Positions 1 through 10,700 of a stretch of 64,000 nucleotides of DNA are shown piece by piece. A program made the position numbers and the translations under genes. Source of the stretch: Membranipora membranacea. Its lineage: Eukaryota; Bryozoa; Gymnolaemata; Cheilostomatida; Membraniporidae. Location of the stretch: the NCBI GenBank assembly GCA_914767715.1, contig OU612070.1, positions 24,294,025 through 24,358,024 of the forward strand, given 5' to 3'. Below the pieces are notes generated by a model, which was not told the origin of the DNA, ran no database searches, and was given only the letters and a program-made list of their open reading frames with translations. The number at the start of each line of letters is the position of its first letter. Position 1 is the first letter of the stretch.

Positions 1-179
1 ACATCGATCTGTAAATTGTACAAATAATATCCTATAACCGTTATATTCGTGTTGACTTACAATAAGCGTATAATGTTAAATACTTACCTACTGGGTAAGT
101 ACCAGTGATCAGATGCAGGCCCAGGATGCAGGACGCTCTGACTCGCTTAGAATGCTGAATAGAGTGACCTAAAATTGCT

Positions 180-554
180 GGTACCCGGCCATAATGCCAT
201 GGTCAAAACGCCATTGGGACAAAATGCCAGTGACAGAATGCCATTACCATAATGCCATGGCCATAATGCCATGGGTCATATCACCACTACACACTATACC
301 AATGCCAAAATACCAGTGGTACAAAACACCAGTTGTGTCAAAATACCAGTGGATATAACGCCGGATTGGACATAATACCATTTGGGTCAACATACCATAT
401 CCCAAAATACCATCGCCATAATGCCAAAATATGTAACCAAAGGAGATCAAACCACGCTGTATTCTTTTTTGATAGTTGTATTATTGTTGCTAGCTGCTTG
501 GTTAGAATAGGAGGTGGCTTAGCTGTTTAAATCTGTCCTCTTCACTGTGCAAGT
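180..554 (+). repeat. Left inverted arm of the foldback element
   Basis: The outer part (about 190-440) is a run of degenerate units containing AATGCCA or AATACCA. The inner part (about 440-554) is non-repetitive. It pairs with 2521-2895 in reverse complement. Short open frames across it are by-products of the repeat and are not called as genes. Confidence 0.8.
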
Positions 555-1902
555 CATAAATTTTATTCGTTCAATTTCGATTATATCTGGGGCTTGTTGG
601 GGTCCACAAACCGAGAGCTAGTGACTTCTAACAAATATTTCCAACAATTCTTTAGGATAATATGCCAGTAACTCTTGATTATCATCAACTTTTTTTTCGA
701 AAGCCAAGTCTTGACTCATGCTACTAATGACCTCGATAAGACTACAATGATTGGATATAGAGCAGGTTAACTCTGTATTTATTAGGTGTATAAAAAGTTA
801 AAGTTACGTACTAACAAGAAAAGAAAAAATTTGTTCACCCAAAATGAACTTTCACGGCTAGGTCATGTCCATATAGTATTCAGAGAAGTCATTTTATAGC
901 AGTTTTGCACACCCAGGACGTTCACAACTTAAATTTTTCTTTTTCTTAAATAGATGTACAATGAAATTCATTCTTTTGATTCCATTTCATGAGAATGTGT
1001 AGAACTTTATATGTTCAACACAAAAGTGTCTCACCTCACTGGTTTAATAATGATAAACCATAAAGTTGTCTTCCACCTGTAACGGACTGGGTGTGATGCA
1101 CAGGACACAAAATTACGTTGTCTGACAATATTCATTCAGATAGCACAAGCATCTAGGCTGTAATACACAGGAAAGAACTTGTTTTACAGAACCTTTGCCA
1201 CAAAATTTGGAATTATTGGCAAAAGTTAAATTTTTCTGTTACGCACGGTACTGAAAACTAACAAAAATTGTGTTAATTAAACTTAGTAATATAATGAGAT
1301 GTGTGATTATTGTGGTGTAGAACAAAATTTTCTTGTACTGATGTGTAGGCAAAAATATAACCCACCAGTGTTGTGATGCGCGGGTCGGTGTACAGGACAC
1401 TAAATTATACTCTTATAACAACAGTCATCTAGCAGATGTCCAGGTCCAAATTTTAACTTTAGTCGAGCCAAGGAGTTGTCTCTAACTCTTTGGTCGATCA
1501 CCCCACTTTTGATTTTGAGTGGAGAACAGAAACTATTCAAACATGTTCTTTATGATGGGATTGAGCCTGCTTGTGCTCATTGGTAGTGTTAACTCCGAAA
1601 CAACACATTTTATGCAGAATTATTCTTTTTAAATGTGATTTTTCGTACTAATTTGTAGTCCCGTGCGTCACAACTTATATTCATTGGTCATTCAAGCCTC
1701 AATAATAATGAAAGTCTGCCATGAGTTTCGTAACAAAAAGTTATCAGCTGTGAAAATTCATCTAGAACATGATGGTGATCAGATCATCTCCGTAGCTGAT
1801 AAATTTTTTCATCAATGTTGGTACTCATCTGGAAGAAAGTCTTCGAGTCAACGCAACAGTATTTTCTTAATATTTTCCTAAAATTTATATAATCTTGTTG
1901 CA

Positions 1903-2500
1903 GCTGAATTCTCTTATGCTGAAACTGAGATCGCTGTCACTCTGAAAGTCATTGATAGCTTTTCTAACAAGAAAGCCACTGGACCTGATAGGATATCAAT
2001 ATGCTAGCTCTAAACGATAATAAACTAACCCTGGCACCACTTATAACCTACTTAGACAACCTGATGATAAATACCTCGATTTTCCCAAAGCGCTTAAAAA
2101 TTGCCCTCGTTAAGCTGCTTTTTAAAAAGGGAGATAAGACAAGATGTAATAATTACACACCTATTTCAATCTTGAACATCGAAGGTTTCAGAAAAACTCC
2201 TCTCCATGCAAATGAGAGTGTATTCGGAGTGCAAAGAATTACTCACAAATTACCAATTTGGCATTAGATGGAAGCGCAGTACAACTGACACAATCAATAT
2301 TATAACATCTTTACGACCATTTCAATGATGGAAGAATCACCCAGGGTCAGTTTGTATATCTTTCAAGAGCTTTTGATAAATAAATCACAGCATTCTTATA
2401 AGTAAACATATATTTTTTTCAGATTTTCATTCCCCTCATATCGATTGTTAGAAAATTATCTTTTAAATCGAAAACACTTTGTCTTGGTAAATGAATGAAA
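1903..2500 (+). pseudogene. Decayed non-LTR retrotransposon reverse transcriptase fragment
   Basis: Conceptual translation shows ordered reverse-transcriptase motifs of the CR1/Jockey-like LINE type. They are KKATGPDRIS at about 1970-2000, then an FPKRLKIALVKLLFKKGD block with NNYTPISIL at about 2085-2175, then YQFGI..KRSTTDTI at about 2247-2300, then a YLSRAFDK box at about 2355-2385, and a WF...NRKHFVLVN remnant at about 2420-2490. The motifs fall in different frames. The first shift is near 2000, where one frame runs into stops just as the next opens. The catalytic YxDD box is not seen. This is a dead fragment with no start, endonuclease domain or 3' tail. Confidence 0.8.
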
Positions 2501-2520
2501 ATCAAACGTAGAGACCTTGA

Positions 2521-2895
2521 GACTTGAATAGTAAAGGAGATGACTCTAACCAGCTGAACCACCTCCTACTCAGACCGAGCAACTCCCGGCTGTAATAAAA
2601 CTTACAAAAATAATACAGCGTGGATTGATCCCCTTTGGTTACATATTTTGGCATTATGGCAAAGGTATTTTGGGATATGGTATGTTGTCCCAAATGGTAT
2701 TATGTCCAATCCGGCGTTATATCCACTGGTATTTTGACACAACTGGCATTTTGTACCACTGGTATTTTGTCATTGGTATAGTGTGCAGTGGTGTTATGAC
2801 CTATGGTATTATGGCCATGGCATTATGGCAATGGCATTATGTCACTGGCATTTTGTCCCAATGGCGTTTTGACCTTGGCATTTTGACATGGAATC
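2521..2895 (-). repeat. Right inverted arm of the foldback element
   Basis: Reverse complement of 180-554. On the minus strand its inner end contains GGTGGTTCAGCTGG followed by TTAGAGT, which resembles a tRNA A box (positions about 2545-2570). The arm may therefore have captured or evolved from a tRNA-derived sequence; that reading is only suggestive. Confidence 0.8.
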
Positions 2896-3133
2896 AAAAT
2901 TGCTATAATTGAATATTCCATGTCTGAATCAGCTCAATTGGGACTTCCATTTGCTGTTTATATTTCAAATCACATTGTAGACTGGGACTGGAGAGGAGCT
3001 TACAATACCCAACCTGGTGTGTCTTCACACCCTCTAGGATTTGCACCCCCTACCATTTTTTTTAAACTACGGCCCTGAGATTATAATATTAATAATGTTC
3101 TTCGCCGCATAGTTTTACTTTATGTTGTTGTAG

Positions 3134-5141
3134 GACAACTCCATGTATATATGCCTTTATACTGTGCACTGTACCATCTATATGGATTATAGAACACAAA
3201 AGTTATGAGAACAGGATTGCACAGGCTAGTGGTACATTTCACACTCCTTGTGAACACGGCATCGAAGATGTCGGAGAAGGATTCGGTAACCTCACTGTCC
3301 ACGCTGTGGTAAGTCCGAGTCCACACGGCATCACAGGGTATCGAGACCATAAAATGAGCGTGAGTTTTTTATTTTCACGCATTAGATTTTGTAAATCTTA
3401 CCCTAGAAGTCGAGGTATTTACAAAACCTTGTTTGAGTTTGTCGTATTCTGTAAGTTCTTACAACACATGTATGAGCTCTAGCTGGCCGCTGTTTAAATC
3501 TGACTAATTGTCTAATTTGTTGATACTAACGGTCACATAGCCAGTCCTTTGGTGTCATTGGTCAGAAACTAGAAACCCAATGCTGATGCTTCTCATCATA
3601 CCAGTATGTTTATATGTTGTTTTCTGTCTCTGCCACGCGTGGTTGGGGAATAAAATGTTTTTTTTTCGAGCTTAAAGGCCCAGTACTCAGTTAAAGATTG
3701 ATGATAAAATTTATCTTTAAAGAAGACTGAATTTTAAAAAATGCATACATTGTACTCTAAAATATTGTCTTCATTGCTCTATTCTACCTTTGATGTTGTG
3801 GTAGCCCCCTGATGGTTGAGTGTCTAAAGTCAGTAGATTAGATGGTTACTTAGTCATATTTTGCTTACCTCATACTCAAGTTGTATTTCTCTTTTTTTTC
3901 AGTCTGATATGTCGCAGATAGCTGAATCCACTACTGCAGCAGCACACAAACTCTGTCTTTGTTTTGACTGCGCTCCTTATATGGAACAAGCTATGCTGTT
4001 TGCTCTAATTATCGGCCGATGGTTCCTTCCTAAATCAGCCGGAATCACCTCGTAAGTCACCTTATGTCACCAATCTGCTCTGATTTTCCACCATAGCCGG
4101 TGGCAGCCTCCTCCTATCTTTCACTATCATTTATGAAATTGGGTGGATAGGATTTGACAGTTGTTTCAAGTAGAGATTTATATGCTGATGGCAATGGTAA
4201 TAAATTGTACCTTACACTAAGTTGCTCAATTGACTGCTTGTATGGTTTCAAAACATCCAAAATCTGAAAGTCCATGATGCCCCACTGGTTGGCCCACACC
4301 ACAAGGTTACCTGAGAATAGCGTAATTCTTATCACTTGTTTATGTGGGCTGTTACAATAATCATGATGATAATAACAACAATATATAATTATGAATTGTT
4401 TGTAGAGACCAGAAGGCACAGCTGCTGTTAGTAAACATAGCCGTAGCTTCTGATATCCTAGAAGTATACGAGCTGATGAAGGAAGATCTAGTCAAGACAG
4501 ACTTCCATAAAATAATCATAGTACTCAGTGTCTGGACTCTCTCACTCTTCCAGGTAAATGCATCAGACGATATATTCCATACATAATACTTACCCTAGTG
4601 GAGTAAAGTATTGGCTGGAAGAAAATGGATTGAAAAAGCAAAGGTTAGGAATAGCCATCATTTACACACCACCTCAGCTAGCCAAAATTTAGTGCTAGCT
4701 AACATTATGTCACCTACAAACTAGCCAAGCTAAACTTGGGTGTGAACTCTTTCGATGCTAAACTATTATCTTGCTTTTGACTACCTTTCTGGTTACTGGT
4801 TGCCTAAACTTCCTCCAGATATTGACTCTTCCTTTCAGTTCGGGATCGTTTCTACCGCCACATCAAAGACCAATAACAGCTGTTACGGATGCTTCAAATC
4901 TGAGATGTGGTCATTGGTGACCCTGCTGATGTTAGATGATCTGTCGTTCCTAGTTCTACGGCTCACTTTTGCTATTCGTTATAACATCATAAGCTATAGC
5001 AGTATTTTCTTCATAGCTAAAAACGTTTTAGTTCTTATAATGGACATCAACAGAGTAATATCTCTTTACAACGAGAGCAGAAAAGAGAGGAAAAATCCCG
5101 ATTCTGTAACCAGAAGACATTTGTCACATGTGCGCAGGTAG
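3134..5141 (+). CDS. TMEM26: TMEM26-like multi-pass membrane protein, copy A (5' end missing)
   Basis: Four exons are visible: 3134-3308, 3903-4051, 4406-4553 and 4839-5141. All have AG acceptors and, except the last, GT donors. Phases join correctly to give a 257-aa C-terminal part ending in TAG. The residues match the TMEM26 family: TPCIYAFILCTVPSIWI, then MLFALIIGRWFLP, then DQKAQLLLVNIAVASDILE, then a terminal block with DDLSFLVLRLTFAI and KNVLVLIMDINR. Exons 4 and 5 and the last exon have exactly the same lengths (149, 148, 303 nt) as in copy B downstream. No counterpart of the first two exons was found between 1 and 3133, so they are either upstream of the window or lost. The C-terminal tail is basic and cytosolic-looking. 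TMEM26 proteins are poorly understood membrane proteins. The family call is firm; whether this copy is functional is not known. Confidence 0.85.
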
Positions 5142-7764
5142 TTTCGTTTAGTGACAGTATCTGTCGAATCACAAGGTTTTCACTGCGTTATTACAGTATG
5201 TTCTTAGTGTCATATATGTTGTGTATATATTTAGGAAAACTGCAATGCAAATGTATACAGCTGATCATGAATGAGCGGCTTACCAACGTCTGTCAATACC
5301 TATTAAGTATTTAACTATTCAAAACTGTTTTACCAAATTTTGTTAAATCTAGGTTTGAAGATGTCATCAGGATGATGCTAGCGCGGATAATTGTTCGCCA
5401 TCGGCATGCATCTTGGTTTGTATAGGGACAACCGCTATGTACTAGCTTAAAAGCTCATGAGCTGGTGGATTAATGATTTTAATTTAACCCATCGCATTTC
5501 AAACTTATTTAAAGTTTTCTCCTAGTATGCTTTAAAGCTCAATAAAATTTTTAGGTAGTCCAATATCCTTCAAATCTGCCAACCTTTAATTTGAATGTTG
5601 AACATCAGTTTTAGAAAATTAACACTGACTTCTCCATGATTGACTCAGTCCCCTTGTAAAGTGTTTTGGCATTTTCTGGCATTTTTAAATAACACTATTT
5701 TAGTCCCTTACCTCCAGTGGTCTAAGTGGACTTTTTTCTTTGTGGGTACTCTACTCTCTCTCGGTTGTAAATTGTTTTGAGGATTTTTTGCAATTTCTAG
5801 ATCAAATTATGCAGAAATATGGATCTGTAATAGTATGATTGCTATCTGGTCAAGAGAGACAACTTGACACTGTTTTTGAACAGAATCCAGTGGGAACTGT
5901 GTTCTAAAAGTTCCCTCTCTATTTTTTTGTGAGAACTCAGTTCCCACCAGTTCCCACTCACTCGGAAAACTGCTTACCTCCAATGCCAATTAAAACTTGC
6001 TATATCACTGCTATTTATGCTATTTATGGAATGTATGTATGTCTGCTTTAGTCAAAGGGCCAATTTAGTATATAACCTCATTTAGTTCCATTGGCAGATA
6101 AAGCATGTTCAGGAAACTCAGAAATAAGAAGGAAAACTTTGCTTCATAGGTTTTGCAATTTTATTGTTGCCATACAAGCCAAACCATTTTTTCTCAATGT
6201 AGATGGTCAATCTAAAGAAAGCACAGTGTCAGGTCTTTCCTTATTTAGGGATATATTTTAGTATCAAAAAGCATATAGTAGTGTATGACAAAGACCAAAA
6301 TTACTGCCTTCTCGCTTGAGATTATCCATATAAAGCCCGCCTGCATTACATTGCATCTCACAATTAACCACATTCGGCCTGTTAATCAGTCAAATGACAT
6401 CCCATATTTGGAGGGTGGGATACGTCTATGTATTGATGAGTTTTCTGCAGACTGGACCTGCCTGTACGTAGTATAAAGATCTCCCTCTGCCTCTTCGAAA
6501 AAAGAGTAACTGGTAACAGCGGGCAAGGGTATAGGGTCACTACCATACACAAGCCACCTGCACTTAAGGGGGCCCGTTAAATATGGCGGTAAAAAAAAGA
6601 CATCAGTATGTACCTGGTAGGTACGCTGAATTTGTAGGTAGTAAAGAAGTATTGCATTGTACCTTTAGTAGCCTGTAAGTCAATATATTAAGTTCAACGT
6701 GGAGTATGATGACGCAGAATGAGCAATAAGAGTGGTGCCTCCAGAACAGATGCCAAAATACAGTTGATTTATGTCACATAACTTTGGACGGGAAAAATGA
6801 TGCTTGCCTAGATTCAAGGTTACAATTAGGATTAGATTTTTATGAATCAGAATATTGTATTATTTTACATCAAACCTAACATTTACCGACACTCCGAGGG
6901 CATTTTTTGAGTGCCTGTCAATCTTTTTTACGACCTTAGCCTGAAGTGAATGGTAGCCCTTGTACCTGTGTCTAATCTCAGAGTTGTTGTTTTTAAGCCT
7001 TTTGATTGTACATTTATATCTTTGCCGTCACAACTGTTTTTTTTGTGGTAACCTAAACACTATGCTACGTATGTTGATGTCCACATTACTTTTTTGTCAC
7101 AAATAGTATGTGATTTCCCTTCCAACTTACTTACTTACTTGCATATTTCTGTGCCCGCCCCTTTTAGCTACATGATCAAGCATAAGCCTAAGCTATGTTT
7201 TACTGCCAATCTCTTATTGCATATAGGGGTAGGGGAGTTTCACAGTTATGGGTATTGTGGGTTCAGGAAATCGCTAAACCTTGCAAGATTATTGACTTCT
7301 TAGGCAATATGTTGTCCTGCACATCAATGCAAGTTGTTGTTATATCAGCTTACATGAATGTTACATAATTTTCATGTCCTGATACACATTATTTACGGAA
7401 TGAGGGACATTTAACCTGACGGTTTTAGCTGAATCGTCTTTCCCTGGAGAGCATTTACTCTTCAGAAATAAAGCAAGCCTGCGTAACGTTACATGTCTTA
7501 TTAAATTACATTGTCCTGTTATAAAGTCTCTTTTCAAGCAACCAAACAGATCTCCATTAATGTTTGAGCAGGTCTGTTTCTGACGATACCCAGCTTGTAA
7601 ATTATTCAATGACAGATTATAAACATTCTAGGAATATTATTGCCTCCTTGCTACCAGCAGAACTTAATCAGCAGTCAGTCCAGTCTGAAGCTTGCTTTTA
7701 AAGTAAGTTGCGAAGAATTTTTCTGCACCCTGAGTGGTTTGTAAGTGCAATTTTCGAGTTTAAT
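5142..7764. other. Intergenic region between the two TMEM26-like genes
   Basis: No exon with family similarity was found. A weak inverted repeat around TCCAGTGGGAACTG (about 5886) and CAGTTCCCACCAG (about 5940) is present, probably a decayed short transposon. The last few hundred bases before 7765 should contain the promoter and 5' leader of copy B, but I see no clear TATA box. Confidence 0.5.
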
Positions 7765-10700
7765 ATGGAATATGATGAACCGGAGAGACAGGGGATGTTA
7801 TGTGACTCCGTGTCAGAGTCAGAGGTTATGGAGATGAACGATATTAATAGTAACCACGCTGCTTCCGTATCGAGAAAACCACCGAGCATAAAACTACAAA
7901 ATAAAGTTGTACCTTCGCAACAGTTGACAGATGAAGTTCAGTTTGCAGAGAATTGCCAAGAAAAGAAATCATGCTGGTCAAAATTCAAGGTAAGCATTAT
8001 TTAGCATTTCATTAGTTAATGGAACACAGTCATCAAATCGAATCAATCAATCGAACAATCCCTTCTAATTTAAAAATTTAAACCATTACTGCATGCGATG
8101 CTAACCTGGTAGCTATCCTGTTTGTGTTCTGGTTGCCATTGTATTTGTCTCTGAAGTCAACAATATCAAAGCGTAAATTAAACACTTTAGGTTGAGCTCT
8201 CTTCATTACTATATATCTTTATCTATCACCTTATATCCTATAAAATTATATATATTATACGTACTTATAACCTATAATATAATATATAATATAATATTAT
8301 CATTTCAGCGATTTCTATCAGCATCACGGAATTGGATAGGCGTGATACTAGCGAGGATATTATTTCTGGTTCTGGCCATACTAAGTATCGGTGTCGCTGT
8401 ATCCGCTGTCATCTCTACTAACCAGTATGTCAGCCTACTCTTCGTGCCCATCATCCTACTCATCTTCGAGTTTGTGGTCACTCTAAAGTTCAAGGGATGT
8501 AAGGAGTGGAAGTGGTAAGAGCTTTACTTTTATTCTACAATTGTTTGTATTTCTTAAAAGGGATGAACTAGATGTGGACTAAGTGCTCAGACGACTGCAA
8601 TGCGAGTTAGTGGCATCACATTACAACACAATGTAATGCCACTTGATTGTATCGCAGACGTCTGAGCACTTAGACTAAACTAGAGGTCGTGTTGCGAGAG
8701 AGTGATGACATTATTGAGGGTCTGGTGTTCGCCTTTATTGTAATGCATGCAATTCCACATGTGTTTACGATTGCAACCAAAATTACTTGCTTCTCCAACA
8801 GCTGGTTGTACAATATGACTGTTTTAACAAAAAACTGAAATACACTAACAACTTTGACTCTCCCCCACACTCAAACCAGACAAGTTCTTAAAGGTTTTGT
8901 AGTTCTCTCTCTGGAGTATGAATATAATCCATCATGCATTACCATACTTTATTACAGGGCCACCCCATGTATATTCGCCTACTTGATGTGTACTATTCCC
9001 CCTATATGGATTATGGAGTATAAAGGGTATGAGAGGAGGATGGAGAACGCTAAGAATAACTACACTACGGATATAGTGTGCAGCAAAGATCTGTCAGATT
9101 TCAGTGATAGCTTTCATGGGGTGGAGCTCAATGATAAGGTATTATCAATATTAGTTTAGGGTCCTACTAGGGAGCGGTCGTGTTGCAATGGATAGGGCAT
9201 GGGTCTTTCAATTGCGAAGTCCCGAAGTTCAATTCCCGGCGGAACACAGTGGTATCAGGAAGGACATCCAACCTTAAAGGCTCCTATGCGACATTAGTAT
9301 ACAGTCCGTAGACCCATACTGTGAGTTTTCTTTAGGGTCCTACTCTGTAAGTAGGAGCTACTAAGTCTAATCTTCTTAGTCAAGACCCTATACTCGGTCT
9401 TATATGTAACTCCTGTCACATCAAAACAAAACAAGAAGACAGCCCTGTGAAGAAACTGACTACAAACGGAGAGCAACTTGGTGCCAAATATTTCATAGTC
9501 TTCGGACAGAGACAAAACTTGCAATTTTAACCTACGATTTTTTTAAGCCATGGCCCCCATCCTGATCAAACGAGAAGTCAAATTGATCTGGTATTCTCAT
9601 TTTATGGCTCCCTCTTCTCCCTCCATCTGCCTTTAATTATATTAACAACACGGGTACAAGAGCTTCCAATCCGATGTGTAACGATCATGCTGAGGTGGTT
9701 TAGGGGGTAATAAATTAAATAAGCGTCTCATTAGGGCATGTTACTATACATTCAATGAAAATATTTTGACATTTCTCGGAAACACTGATCAATTTGCTAC
9801 CTTTAAATTTGAGCATCTGCATCAATTATACAAACTTTACATAGAACTGCTAAGTTCAAGTATGTGAACTCCTCCATGTACGCCAGACATGGTCTAACAT
9901 ACCCTCACTTCTCTGTTGGAAGATAAAGTTGATTCATTGTGTTACCTCAGACAAGAAACTATTCATCATTCTCACTGTTAACCCAGCGAGTTAATCTGCT
10001 CTGTTCTCCTGGCGCCCTGGTATGTCTCCCGTGTTGTTTTCTTGTGGCAGAGCTGCTGGGTGAGCAAGGAAAATAGAAAACCAATCCATGATGGATCAGT
10101 AATAAAGAACAACACAAACCGCAGTGCCAGCGCATCTCTTCAACTTTAGTCATAACCATTGAATTACACAAGAAAATTCTCAAACAAGCTCGGTTAATTG
10201 GGATGCGACTAATTTTTCTAGATGTTGGCCCTTAGCCTCATCTGATTTATTTGTAGGCTGATGTTGGGCGTCTAGCTTCTACTTCCCTAGCTGCTGCTGA
10301 GAAACTATGTCTATGCTTTGACTGTGCACCTTATATGGAGCAAATCATGCTTTTCTCCCTAATAATCGGTAGATGGATACTCCCTAAAGCCAAAGGAATA
10401 AGCACGTATGTTTCCTAGAATTTTCAAGCGTACTATAACTCGTCATTCATCAGGGTGATCAGCCAATGTGTTGGCTCGGATCTCAGAGCCAACACGTTGG
10501 TAAAGGTCGATGTGCCCAAACTTGGCATTGTATGAAGATAGACCAGAACGCACCAAAAACTTATTCATACTGATATGACAGAGCTAGATGTATAATGGGT
10601 ATGGTGGTAATGGTAAATGGTGTGAGCGCTCAAAAGCTGCAAGTGCATGTTTGTGGCTTTACATTATGTTGCAGTTTGCGTTTGATAGTTTTTAATAATT

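Larger units (their letters stand above)
180..2895. mobile_element. Foldback-type element with 375-bp inverted arms and 9-bp target duplication
   Basis: Two arms of equal length, 180-554 and 2521-2895, are imperfect reverse complements over their whole length. Much of each arm is built from short degenerate units of the kind AAAATGCCAGTGG / ATAATGCCATGG. The element is flanked by the direct repeat AAAATTGCT (171-179 and 2896-2904), which reads as a 9-bp target-site duplication. Long, internally repetitive inverted arms plus a 9-bp duplication are the hallmarks of foldback or Mutator-like TIR elements. The 1.97-kb centre holds no transposase that I can see, only a decayed reverse transcriptase, so the copy is presumably non-autonomous. 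It lies upstream of the first recognised TMEM26 exon, probably within an intron of that gene. Confidence 0.75.

Noticed and set aside
2625-2912. 95-codon open frame rich in Trp, Tyr and Phe
   Set aside because: It is a by-product of the TGGCATTATGG-type repeats in the foldback arm, and the mirror frame appears in the other arm.
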